Shown: positions 1 through 6,965 of the stretch, piece after piece
How positions within the stretch are numbered: the first letter of the stretch is position 1
Layout of the letters: each line of letters begins with the position of its first letter
Assembly: GCA_040758525.1 (NCBI GenBank)
Contig: JBFLVQ010000151.1
Location: 1 to 15,450, forward strand
From: JBFLVQ01 sp040758525
Lineage (GTDB): Bacteria; Acidobacteriota; Blastocatellia; Chloracidobacteriales; JADJPF01
Direction: 5' to 3'
DNA: 15,450 nucleotides
Made by a program: the position numbers and the translations under genes
Notes under the pieces: model-generated
Databases searched by the model: none
What the model was told of the DNA's origin: nothing
Seen by the model: only the letters and a program-made list of their open reading frames with translations

Positions 1-62
1 GCGGTGGCAATTAATAGTTCTATTAAACTGAAACCATATTCTAAAGTTCTATTTCTAATCAT
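1..62 (-). CDS. Type IV prepilin-like protein, N-terminal fragment (runs off left edge)
   Basis: The complement of 62..1 reads ATG and then 20 codons giving MIRNRTLEYGFSLIELLIAT, followed by two bases. This is the classic type III (prepilin peptidase) signal: a short basic leader, cleavage after Gly10, Phe at +1, Glu at +5 (Glu15), then the start of a hydrophobic helix. The start lies 16 nt after the stop of the preceding prepilin gene. A G-rich Shine-Dalgarno stretch (complement of 72-76) sits about 9 nt upstream. It is the third prepilin in a row after FimT/GspH-like and PilV/GspI-like genes, so by gene order a PilW/GspJ-type minor pilin is likely. The body of the protein is outside the window, so the exact type cannot be decided. 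Confidence 0.8.
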   Translation of the reverse strand, partial: MIRNRTLEYGFSLIELLIAT

Positions 63-78
63 AAGTGACTGCCCCCTT

Positions 79-648
79 CTAGAGAGTCTTGAAGTCGGTC
101 AATTGACAGACCAATGTGATCGAATTGGCCGACCGGAAAGGCGTGGTGAAATAGACCACGACATCAACCTGTTTAGTGGTGTTGTCGATATTAGTAATAT
201 AGATCTTATAGCTATATTCGCTTAGCCTAAGTATATCCTCATTTCCGGTGTTGTATTGGCCATCATTGCCAGGATGGATCTGAAACTCAAGAAAGTTTGG
301 CATATCATCATCATCAGCAGTACCATAGATACCATCAGTACCTGGTTGATACATAGGACGTGCGCCTACCTGAGTGTCAGGCATTCCTACAGGTGGCTCA
401 AACAGACCTAATGTAGTAGTGGTATAGGCAAGGTTATCGAAAGTAAAGCCATTTCTTGAGGCCTCCTTGTTAGCAATAATGTTCTCCATAATTAAGGTGC
501 CAAGCTGCTTTGCTACTTCGCGCCGACGCGCATAACTAGGCAGATTAACTCCTACTACCAATGCTGCCGAGAGGGCGATCAATGCTGTAGTCATTATCAA
601 AATAGCAATAATCGCTTCTAATAGTGTAAATCCTTTATCCGTTCTCAT
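79..648 (-). CDS. PilV/GspI-like minor prepilin
   Basis: A 189-residue prepilin, expected to be cleaved by prepilin peptidase and placed in a type IV pilus or a type II secretion pseudopilus. The N-terminus reads MRTDKGFTLLEAI: the cleavage Gly is residue 6, Phe is +1 and Glu11 is the conserved +5 glutamate. A hydrophobic helix follows to about residue 35. The globular part carries two similar acidic loops, PGTDGIYGTADDDD (102-115) and PGNDGQYNTGNED (126-138), which resemble Ca2+-binding loops. The ATG at 648 is preceded by AGGAG (complement of 658-662), which overlaps the TAG stop of the upstream prepilin, so translation is probably coupled. The name PilV/GspI rests on size, position between the FimT-like gene and a third prepilin, and a long LMENIIANKE-type helix. 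The family is certain, the subtype less so. Confidence 0.85.
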   Translation of the reverse strand: MRTDKGFTLLEAIIAILIMTTALIALSAALVVGVNLPSYARRREVAKQLGTLIMENIIANKEASRNGFTFDNLAYTTTTLGLFEPPVGMPDTQVGARPMYQPGTDGIYGTADDDDMPNFLEFQIHPGNDGQYNTGNEDILRLSEYSYKIYITNIDNTTKQVDVVVYFTTPFRSANSITLVCQLTDFKTL

Positions 649-660
649 AATTCTTTACTC

Positions 661-1338
661 CTAACGTTGCGCTACCCATCTTAATGGCGGTGTGCCACCT
701 ACATCACAACGCCATAACTTGATTCCACCGGTCGCTCCATAGACTGTAATTGCTCGCATAAGCGGCTGACTCTTCCCCACATTGATATCGGAAGAGTAAA
801 AATAGAATGTTAAATACTGCTGTGTGCCATTGTTGTTAGCAGTAGTGACAGCGCGACCAGCAGGATCAAAGTAGATAACAAAAGTTTTACTGCTAGCAAG
901 ATCAGGCGCAGTGAAGATCGATTCTGGTGCAGTGAAAGCACTTGATGCGGTAGGCAGAGTGAAAAGCCCTTGGTTAATTAGTACATCTGCTGGCAAGCCC
1001 TTCACAAAAGCAATTGTCTCATCTGTAGTATCAAAGAAAGCCCCCATATCAACTAATGTTACTGTATGTGGCTCGAAGTTCAGTGATTGAGTGGAATTGC
1101 TTAGTGTGAAGGTCTGTTTGACGTCATCAATATTGATTACTACAGCATAAAACTGCCGACGTGTAATCGCCTGTACACGTGCCTGCCGTGACACCGAGTA
1201 GAGAGCCATAGCAGCATTATCAGTCTTTACCATACGCCTATGCGGCGCCAGCGTAAGTACTGAGAGTGTGACCAAAACTACGAAGATTGCAAATACTATC
1301 AGCAGTTCTAGGGTGCTGAACCCTTTATCCTGTCTCAT
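661..1338 (-). CDS. FimT/GspH-like prepilin
   Basis: A 225-residue prepilin. The start MRQDKGFSTLELLIVFAIF holds the prepilin peptidase site: Gly6 at -1, Phe7 at +1 and Glu11 at +5. A membrane helix runs to about residue 30. The next stretch (about 36-60), with AMALYSVSRQARVQAITRRQ, matches the amphipathic helix of GspH/FimT proteins, where a similar 'ARxxAixr' segment joins the helix to the beta-rich domain. Like other FimT proteins it is predicted to act as a low-abundance initiator or tip pilin. The ATG at 1338 follows the purine run GGGGGAG (complement of 1341-1347), closer to the start than usual. Its stop overlaps the ribosome site of the next prepilin. A 163-nt gap separates it from the ATPase gene upstream, so it may share that transcript or have its own promoter. 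Confidence 0.85.
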   Translation of the reverse strand: MRQDKGFSTLELLIVFAIFVVLVTLSVLTLAPHRRMVKTDNAAMALYSVSRQARVQAITRRQFYAVVINIDDVKQTFTLSNSTQSLNFEPHTVTLVDMGAFFDTTDETIAFVKGLPADVLINQGLFTLPTASSAFTAPESIFTAPDLASSKTFVIYFDPAGRAVTTANNNGTQQYLTFYFYSSDINVGKSQPLMRAITVYGATGGIKLWRCDVGGTPPLRWVAQR

Positions 1339-1501
1339 AACTCCCCCAATCTGTTAGATCCTTGTCACCTATTAACTATTTTGGAGCCAGTGAGACGGTG
1401 ATTAAGCGCAGTTAGTCTATATTTTTAATTTACGATGATTATCTTGTAAACCTACTACCAGCTATTCTTCATACTATTTTTACAATACTTTCTTAAAGAG
1501 C

Positions 1502-2593
1502 CTAGGAGAGCTGACTTTCTGCGCCTTCAAGAGTAAGAGTACGTTCAATCTCAGTTGGTCTAGTGGCAGCTCCTAGTGCCGTTTCCAGATCGATCATGCC
1601 GGTATGATATAGTTCCAATATATGTTGATCAAAAACGCGCATACCATAGTAATCACGGCCCCGTTCCATATGGGTGGTGATTTCACTCATCTTCTCAGGA
1701 TTGCGTAAACAGTCGGCGATCGCAGCATTCATACGCAAGATCTCAACGGCTGGTACTTGACCACCATCCTTACGACAAGGCAACAGACGCAAACTGATAA
1801 TCGCAACCAGGTTGTTAGCCAAGCGCTCACGTACTGCTTGGCGCTCTTCATGAGGATAGAAACCGAGAATACGACCAAAGGTCTTCTGGGCATCGGTAGT
1901 ATGTATAGCGCTCATCATTAGGTGACCAGTCTCGGCACCGGTAAGCACAGCTTCAAAAGTCTGTGCATCACGAATCTCCCCCACCATAATAACATCAGGG
2001 CTTTGACGTAAGGCCTGGCGTAGCGCAGTCTGGTAATCAGGCACATCATCGCCAATCTCACGTTGAGTAATAAGACTGCGCGCCTTGGCATAAGTAAACT
2101 CGATAGGATCCTCAATTGTGATAATATGTGTCTTACGAGTACGATTGATCTGCTCAATGATCGCAGAGAGCGTGGTCGATTTACCTTGTCCAGTTGCACC
2201 TGTTACTAACACTAAGCCACGTGTCAGTTCAGCAAGTACAGTAATCTCGCTAGGCAGATTCAACTCCGCAAAGGTACGCACTTCGATCGGAATAACACGC
2301 ATAACAATACGGAAGGAGTTTCGTTGTTTGAAGATGCTCGCCCGGAACCGACCTACATCCTCAATCTCATAAGCGACTTCTGCAGCCATGAAGAGATTGA
2401 AATCCTCCTCACGCGATTGTAATAACAAACGCGCCAACAGTTCTGTGTCACGCGCCTGTAGCAGGTCCGCCCTCACATCCATTAATGCCCCGCTATAGCG
2501 AAACATTGGAGGCTCGCCAACGGCAAAGATAATGTCTGAAACGCCGTCTTCTACTGCCATCTGCAGTAGCTCATCAAACCTCTTCTTATTCAT
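1502..2593 (-). CDS. pilT: PilT-family type IV pilus retraction ATPase
   Basis: A 363-residue hexameric secretion ATPase of the PilT/PilU type, which powers pilus retraction at the inner membrane. Motifs in order: an N-terminal PAS-like domain (about 1-110); Walker A GATGQGKST (132-140); the Asp box IITIEDPIEF (158-167); Walker B DVIMVGEIRD (200-209); the His box TGHLMMSAIHT (222-232); and AIADCLRN (291-298), corresponding to the AIRNLIRE retraction motif of PilT. I chose the ATG at 2593. The upstream in-frame GTG at 2623 has only a badly spaced AGGTG and would fall almost on the predicted transcription start, while 2593 has AGGGG 4 nt upstream. The neighbouring prepilin genes support a pilus role. 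PilT versus its paralogue PilU, or another PilT-like protein, cannot be settled from this copy alone. Confidence 0.93.
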   Translation of the reverse strand: MNKKRFDELLQMAVEDGVSDIIFAVGEPPMFRYSGALMDVRADLLQARDTELLARLLLQSREEDFNLFMAAEVAYEIEDVGRFRASIFKQRNSFRIVMRVIPIEVRTFAELNLPSEITVLAELTRGLVLVTGATGQGKSTTLSAIIEQINRTRKTHIITIEDPIEFTYAKARSLITQREIGDDVPDYQTALRQALRQSPDVIMVGEIRDAQTFEAVLTGAETGHLMMSAIHTTDAQKTFGRILGFYPHEERQAVRERLANNLVAIISLRLLPCRKDGGQVPAVEILRMNAAIADCLRNPEKMSEITTHMERGRDYYGMRVFDQHILELYHTGMIDLETALGAATRPTEIERTLTLEGAESQLS

Positions 2594-2634
2594 CTTGCCC
2601 CTATTGTATGGATGGGAATACACCTACAAGCGCC

Positions 2635-2664
2635 ATTATAACATGAGGAGAAAGAAAAGGACAA
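2635..2664 (-). promoter_or_regulatory. Putative sigma70-type promoter for the pilT-like gene
   Basis: On the minus strand, TTGTCC (2664-2659, four of six matches to TTGACA) is followed after 18 nt by a perfect TATAAT (2640-2635). Transcription would start near 2628, giving a leader of about 35 nt to the ATG at 2593. This is seen by eye only. Confidence 0.45.
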
Positions 2665-2698
2665 TTTAGTATAATCTTCTGATAGTTATATTACTAAA
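2665..2698. repeat. Imperfect dyad in the divergent pilT/carboxylase intergenic region
   Basis: TTTAGTA (2665-2671) and TACTAAA (2692-2698) are perfect inverted repeats separated by 20 nt. A TATAAT on the plus strand (2670-2675) lies in the left arm. The position between two divergent genes and next to -10-like boxes is suitable for an operator, but no regulator is known and the arms are AT-rich, so chance is possible. Confidence 0.3.
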
Positions 2699-2726
2699 CC
2701 AAAGCTTTAGACAACCCCAAAAGGGA

Positions 2727-2732
2727 TATAAT
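2727..2732 (+). promoter_or_regulatory. Putative -10 element for the carboxylase gene
   Basis: A perfect TATAAT on the plus strand about 100 nt before the TTG start at 2835. The only good -35 match upstream, TAGACA (2708-2713), is just 13 nt away, too close for a standard promoter. The call therefore rests on the -10 alone. The second plus-strand TATAAT at 2670-2675 is an alternative. Confidence 0.3.
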
Positions 2733-2834
2733 CAGTGAGATGGTTTGCGGCGCCTTCTTGCTCGCTCCCTGTCCCTGATTGTATCGTCTAAGTACCAATC
2801 TGCAACAGAGATCTGAAAGCCAGGAGTATCGTAC

Positions 2835-4382
2835 TTGAGAGAAGAAAAATTTAACAGGCTACAGCAACAAGAGACAAAGGCACTCACTGGAGGCGGCCTA
2901 GAACGTATAGAGAAGCAGCACCAAGAAGGAAAATTGACCGCTCGCGAACGTATACAATTCCTGCTTGATGACGGCACTTTTGAAGAGTTCGATCGGTTTA
3001 AAACCCATCGTTGCCTCGATTTTGGTATGCTAGAGCAGCAGTATCTAGGAGATGGCGTAGTAGCCGGTTACGGTCTTATTGATGGTCGCCGTGTCTTTGT
3101 TTTTGCGCAAGATTTCACCATCTTTGGAGGTTCACTTTCTGAGACGAATGCAGAAAAGATCTGTAAAATTATGGATCTTGCCCTTAAGGTGGGGGCACCT
3201 ATTATTGGTTTGAACGATTCTGGTGGAGCGCGTATTCAAGAAGGGGTCGCTTCGCTCGGTGGTTATGCAGATATCTTTCTGCGCAACACCCTTGCCTCTG
3301 GTGTAGTACCACAGATATCAGCGATTATGGGACCGTGTGCTGGTGGGGCCGTCTATAGCCCGGCGCTTACCGATTTTAACGTAATGGTCAAGAATAGTAG
3401 CTATATGTTCATTACTGGCCCTGATGTTATCAAAGCAGTGACACACGAGGATGTCAGTAAAGAAGAACTGGGGGGCGCAATCACCCACAACTCACGTAGT
3501 GGAGTAGCACATTTCGCAGCTGAAAATGAGGAAGATTGTCTTAGTACAATACGTGAACTGCTCTCCTTTATGCCATCAAACAATATGGAGGATGCACCCC
3601 GCCGTGCTACTACCGATCCCATCGATCGTGCCGATGCGCAGTTGAATACAATTGTGCCAGATAATCCTAATCTGCCTTATGATATACGCAAGGTGATCAA
3701 CCTCATCGTTGATGATGGCTACTTTTTTGAAGTGGCAGAGCATTTTGCCAAGAATATTGTAATTGGGTTTGCCCGTCTCAATGGTTACTCCGTCGGCATT
3801 GTGGCAAACCAGCCAGCAGTATTGGCAGGAGTACTTGATATTGATGCTTCTGTGAAAGCGGCACGTTTTGTACGTTTCTGCGACTGCTTTAATATTCCCC
3901 TGATCACTTTTGAGGATGTGCCTGGTTTCCTACCTGGTAGCCAACAAGAGTATAACGGTATCATACGCCACGGCGCGAAGTTACTTTATGCCTTTGCCGA
4001 GGCAACGGTACCAAAGCTTACCGTCATCACACGCAAGGCTTACGGAGGGGCGTATTGCGTAATGGCCTCCAAGCACATAAGAGCCGATATCAATCTGGCT
4101 TGGCCAACTGCAGAGATTGCAGTAATGGGCGCAGAAGGCGCCGTCAACATTCTCTACCGGCGCGCTATCTCACAGTCGCAAGAACCGGCTGCGACTCGCG
4201 CCGAAAAGATTGAGGAGTATCTAGATAAGTTTGCCTCGCCCTATGTGGCTGCCCAACGTGGTTACATTGACGAGGTGATTGAACCGCGCTTAACACGCCA
4301 GAAGCTGATTCGCGGCCTGAAGCTGCTCGAGAACAAGCGCGACACAAACCCGCCGAAGAAACACGGCAATATTCCTTTATAG
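2835..4382 (+). CDS. Acyl-CoA carboxylase carboxyltransferase (beta) subunit, propionyl-/methylmalonyl-CoA type
   Basis: A 515-residue carboxyltransferase that moves the carboxyl group from biotin to an acyl-CoA, probably propionyl-CoA, as in PccB, AccD5 or MmdA. N-terminal crotonase-like domain: SGGARIQEG (129-137) and the oxyanion segment GPCAGGAVYSPALTDF (166-181). C-terminal domain: DVPGFLPG (361-368), GIIRHGAKLLYAF (375-387), RKAYGGAYCVM (400-410), RADINLAWPTAEIAVMGAEG (416-435), ending in the family-typical KKHGNIPL. Length and motifs are complete. The start is TTG, chosen because AGGAG (2822-2826) lies 8 nt upstream and the next Met is inside the conserved domain (residue 65). No biotin carboxylase, biotin carrier or methylmalonyl-CoA epimerase gene is adjacent, so partners and exact substrate are open. 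The next gene starts 14 nt downstream and is probably co-transcribed. Confidence 0.93.
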   Translation: MREEKFNRLQQQETKALTGGGLERIEKQHQEGKLTARERIQFLLDDGTFEEFDRFKTHRCLDFGMLEQQYLGDGVVAGYGLIDGRRVFVFAQDFTIFGGSLSETNAEKICKIMDLALKVGAPIIGLNDSGGARIQEGVASLGGYADIFLRNTLASGVVPQISAIMGPCAGGAVYSPALTDFNVMVKNSSYMFITGPDVIKAVTHEDVSKEELGGAITHNSRSGVAHFAAENEEDCLSTIRELLSFMPSNNMEDAPRRATTDPIDRADAQLNTIVPDNPNLPYDIRKVINLIVDDGYFFEVAEHFAKNIVIGFARLNGYSVGIVANQPAVLAGVLDIDASVKAARFVRFCDCFNIPLITFEDVPGFLPGSQQEYNGIIRHGAKLLYAFAEATVPKLTVITRKAYGGAYCVMASKHIRADINLAWPTAEIAVMGAEGAVNILYRRAISQSQEPAATRAEKIEEYLDKFASPYVAAQRGYIDEVIEPRLTRQKLIRGLKLLENKRDTNPPKKHGNIPL

Positions 4383-4396
4383 TTTTGGAGAAATCT

Positions 4397-5608
4397 ATGA
4401 AGATCAGAATTCTCGCCTGCGGCATGTTGCTTTGTCTTGTCATGGCATCAATTGCTATAAACGCCTATGCCGATACTATTAAGCTTAAGAATGGCACTGT
4501 CATTAAAGGCAAAGTTATCAACTTCTCAGCCGGCTCATTCACAGTAATGCTCGATCTGGGGGTAAGCAATCAGTCACGTGCGATCATTGACATACGTGAT
4601 ATCGATAACATTGAGTTTGATGGTCGTAGTGATGATGCTAGCGCAAAACCATATGAATCAAGCGAGCCTACAACACCACGCCCAAGCGTATCAGATGATG
4701 ACAATGGCCATCGATCCAGCAACAGTTCTACGGATCGATCATCGACTGAGCCACCTACACATACTTCTCCCAGCCCTGTAAAAGAGTCTGCTGTTGTTGT
4801 CTCGGCTAAAGATGATTGGACCTATACCAATCTCTATGTAAGACGTGGCGATCGTATACAGGTGAGCGCAACTGGCAAAGTCAAGATCTCAGCTACTCGT
4901 GATAGTGGTCCTGAAGGTGTTGACCTAGAGGATAAAGATAAGCTAGTTGCCAATCGCCCTACTGGTGCGTTGATCGCTGTGATTGGCGATGATAACGATG
5001 ATTTTATCTTTATTGGACGAGAAGGTGAATTTGTTGCACAGCGTGATGGCAAGCTCTTTCTTAGTGTTAATGAAGGCGATCTAACCGATAATTCTGGAGC
5101 ATTTAGCACTAGGGTGCAGATCGAGTCGGAAAAGACGGGCAAGGCCGCTACGCAACCTGTCTCGCGTCCAATCACAGATAACCAGCCAACAAATGTTAGC
5201 ACTGGTAAACCACCTATTGAACCAACCGCCAATCGCACTAGTGCCAACTCAAAAGAGAGTGTTGCGGTTGTCCCGGCTAAAGATGATTGGACCTATACCA
5301 ATCTCTATGTAAGACGTGGCGATCGTATACAGGTGAGCGCAACTGGCAAAGTCAAGATCTCAGCTACTCGTGATAGTGGTCCTGAAGGTGTTGACCTAGA
5401 GGATAAAGATAAGCTAGTTGCCAATCGCCCTACTGGTGCGTTGATCGCTGTGATTGGCGATGATAACGATGATTTTATCTTTATTGGACGAGAAGGTGAA
5501 TTTGTTGCACAGCGTGATGGCAAGCTCTTTCTTAGTGTTAATGAAGGTAATCTGACTGACAATTCTGGGGCATTCAATGTTAAGGTACGAATCGAACCAG
5601 AGCGTTAA
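4397..5608 (+). CDS. Exported protein with two tandem PA-IL (LecA)-like domains
   Basis: A 403-residue protein. The signal peptide (1-25) ends in INAYA before Asp26. Residues 26-75 form a small beta-rich domain starting DTIKLKNGTVIKGKV, of the 'LKNGxxxxGxV' type seen in many exported proteins. A Ser/Thr/Pro-rich linker (80-128) follows, then two copies of a domain of about 112 residues (roughly 130-242 and 287-399) joined by a second Ser/Thr/Pro linker. Each copy has WTYTNLYVRRGDRIQVSATG, GPEG, RPTGALIAVIG and VNEGxLTDNSGAF, resembling the PA-IL/LecA galactose-binding fold, where the final DNSGAF-like loop holds the Ca2+ and sugar ligands. Sugar binding is not shown. The ATG at 4397 has GGAG 6 nt upstream and fits the signal peptide; an in-frame TTG at 4385 overlaps that ribosome site. 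It follows the carboxylase gene by 14 nt. A 274-bp block is identical in both domains. Confidence 0.85.
   Translation: MKIRILACGMLLCLVMASIAINAYADTIKLKNGTVIKGKVINFSAGSFTVMLDLGVSNQSRAIIDIRDIDNIEFDGRSDDASAKPYESSEPTTPRPSVSDDDNGHRSSNSSTDRSSTEPPTHTSPSPVKESAVVVSAKDDWTYTNLYVRRGDRIQVSATGKVKISATRDSGPEGVDLEDKDKLVANRPTGALIAVIGDDNDDFIFIGREGEFVAQRDGKLFLSVNEGDLTDNSGAFSTRVQIESEKTGKAATQPVSRPITDNQPTNVSTGKPPIEPTANRTSANSKESVAVVPAKDDWTYTNLYVRRGDRIQVSATGKVKISATRDSGPEGVDLEDKDKLVANRPTGALIAVIGDDNDDFIFIGREGEFVAQRDGKLFLSVNEGNLTDNSGAFNVKVRIEPER
4803..5076 (+). repeat. Direct repeat, copy 1 (274 bp, 100% identical to 5274-5547)
   Basis: Read base by base, 4803-5076 and 5274-5547 match without a difference, at a constant offset of 471 bp (157 codons, in frame). 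The homology continues on both sides, but there the copies are diverged. The repeat encodes the core of the PA-IL-like domain. Confidence 0.97.
5274..5547 (+). repeat. Direct repeat, copy 2 (274 bp, 100% identical to 4803-5076)
   Basis: Second copy of the in-frame direct repeat. To its right the copies differ at 19 of the next 57 bases, including many silent third positions. Confidence 0.97.
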
Positions 5609-5618
5609 TATCCTGGTA

Positions 5619-5713
5619 AGAAGTGACGAGTAAAAATAGCTTTGTCTCCACACGTGTGTAGGTGAACCGTAGCATATTAGCAGAATGCGCTTTACTGAGT
5701 ACTCGTCACTTCT
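5619..5713. repeat. 14-bp inverted repeats bracketing the convergent gap
   Basis: AGAAGTGACGAGTA (5619-5632) and TACTCGTCACTTCT (5700-5713) are perfect reverse complements enclosing 67 nt. They start 11 nt after the stop of the lectin-like gene and end 4 nt before the stop of the convergent VWA gene. The interior contains a 10-bp palindrome, CACACGTGTG (5649-5658). No T-run follows either arm, so it is not a standard intrinsic terminator, although a bidirectional stop or RNA-stabilising stem is possible. A small MITE-like element is another reading, but no target duplication is visible. Confidence 0.75.
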
Positions 5714-5716
5714 CTG

Positions 5717-6679
5717 TTATCGTTGAACACGTGCCTGATAGCCAGCGCGGCAACGCACAGCGATATTCTTTTTGGCAGTATCTTTTATCTTCACTTTCAG
5801 TTTGTGCCAGCGACCATCAAGTCCACCGCTAGGGGTAAAGCCAATACTATATTGGTGGCGTAGTTCAGAACGTACGGTGCCGATCATTGTATCCAGCTCA
5901 TTCATACTCTGAGGGAATAAGGCACGCCCACCGGTAAGCGAGGTCAGTAGCTTAAGTGTGTCACGACCCTCCCTCTCCAACCAGCCTTGTGCTGGATTGT
6001 TGACCTCTAATGGCACACTGATCGCGTAGAGTTGTACATTCGCTTCACGCAAAAAATCGGCTAGCTCTGGTCGAGTGTACCAACTACTATTATCCTGACC
6101 ATCACTGATTACCAGCAATGCACGCTTGGGATATTTTCCACATCTGACCTTTTCTATACCACCATAAACAGCATCATGAAATGCTGTCAGACCAGTAGGA
6201 GTAATATCCAATAGTGAATTGACAATTCTTTCCGAAGAACTAGTGAAGTCATGCGTGAGATTGATGGTGTTGTTAAAAGTAAGCAAGAAGAACTCATCAT
6301 CTTTATTGCTGGTAGCAAGAAAGCGACGCAAGGCTTGACTAGATCTTGCCAGCCGATCCTTCATACTCGAAGAGGTATCAAAGAGTATCCCCATAGAGAT
6401 TGGCACGTCCTCTTCTGTGAAATATTCGATCTGCTGGCGGATATCATTGTCAAATACTTCGAAATCTTCCAGCCTGAGTCCACTGATAAAGTATCCTGTA
6501 GGATCGTTAACTGTAGCATAGACAGTTACTAGATTCACATTGGCGCGTATTACCGCCTCGTCCTCATCCATTTCAGGTGTATGAGTAGATGAGGAACTCT
6601 TTACCCCGATCGCTAGAGAGGATGAAAGTAGCGCTGCTACCATTGCTACCAATACAGCACGTACTGTATATCTTTTCAT
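5717..6679 (-). CDS. VWA-domain exported protein (Acidobacteriota VWFA-related family)
   Basis: A 320-residue protein. An N-terminal signal-like segment, MKRYTVRAVLVAMVAALLSS, is followed by a short domain with VNLVTVYATVNDPTGYFISG and FEVFDNDIRQQIEYF (about 47-88), the usual front part of Acidobacteriota VWFA-related proteins. The VWA domain spans about 93-275 and has a complete metal-ion-dependent adhesion site: DTSSS (Asp101, Ser103, Ser105), Thr165 in PTGLTAF and Asp193 in ISDGQD. It is therefore expected to bind a divalent metal and a protein ligand outside the cytoplasm; the ligand is unknown. I chose the ATG at 6679, with GAGG about 8 nt upstream, over an in-frame TTG at 6730 that would put 17 extra residues before the signal peptide. 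It stands alone, convergent with the lectin-like gene and divergent from leuS. Confidence 0.88.
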   Translation of the reverse strand: MKRYTVRAVLVAMVAALLSSSLAIGVKSSSSTHTPEMDEDEAVIRANVNLVTVYATVNDPTGYFISGLRLEDFEVFDNDIRQQIEYFTEEDVPISMGILFDTSSSMKDRLARSSQALRRFLATSNKDDEFFLLTFNNTINLTHDFTSSSERIVNSLLDITPTGLTAFHDAVYGGIEKVRCGKYPKRALLVISDGQDNSSWYTRPELADFLREANVQLYAISVPLEVNNPAQGWLEREGRDTLKLLTSLTGGRALFPQSMNELDTMIGTVRSELRHQYSIGFTPSGGLDGRWHKLKVKIKDTAKKNIAVRCRAGYQARVQR

Positions 6680-6771
6680 GGCCACAACCTCAAATCTGTA
6701 GCATCTAAATTTGCTCAGCAGTGTAAGCAATCAGCATACCGTACGGCTATATAACTACAGAAGAGACAGGG

Positions 6772-6777
6772 ATTATA
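6772..6777 (-). promoter_or_regulatory. Putative -10 element for the VWA gene
   Basis: The minus strand reads TATAAT at 6777-6772, about 90 nt before the ATG at 6679. The sequence 17 nt upstream (TTAAGG) is a poor -35, so only the -10 supports the call. Confidence 0.28.
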
Positions 6778-6848
6778 AGAAAATAATTATTTATCCTTAA
6801 TCCTTATTCAATACCCCCCTGATTAAAGAGTGGTAGCCAAATACCAAC

Positions 6849-6854
6849 TATAAT
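6849..6854 (+). promoter_or_regulatory. Putative -10 element for leuS
   Basis: A perfect TATAAT on the plus strand, placing transcription start near 6861 and giving a leader of about 105 nt to the leuS ATG at 6966. No convincing -35 is present. No T-box signature was seen in the leader. Confidence 0.3.
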
Positions 6855-6965
6855 CCGTTTAGCTACTAACTTTTACCCCCACGCCATCATTGAAGCGCAT
6901 CAAACGGCATGCTAAAGTTATCTACTTTCTTAATAACTCTAACTTACATAATTAATGAAGGTCTT

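Noticed and set aside
2593..2623. Upstream GTG start (2623) for the PilT-like protein
   Set aside because: It has no well-spaced ribosome site and lies only about 5 nt from the predicted transcription start, while ATG 2593 has AGGGG at good spacing and matches family N-termini.
5305..5577. Two similar Ser/Leu-rich minus-strand frames (also 4834-5247) that look like paralogous genes
   Set aside because: They are antisense reflections of the identical direct repeat inside the lectin-like gene. Their similarity follows from the repeat and not from coding function.
5619..5713. Classical intrinsic terminator in the convergent gap
   Set aside because: The loop is too long (67 nt) and no T-run follows either arm, so it is described only as an inverted repeat.
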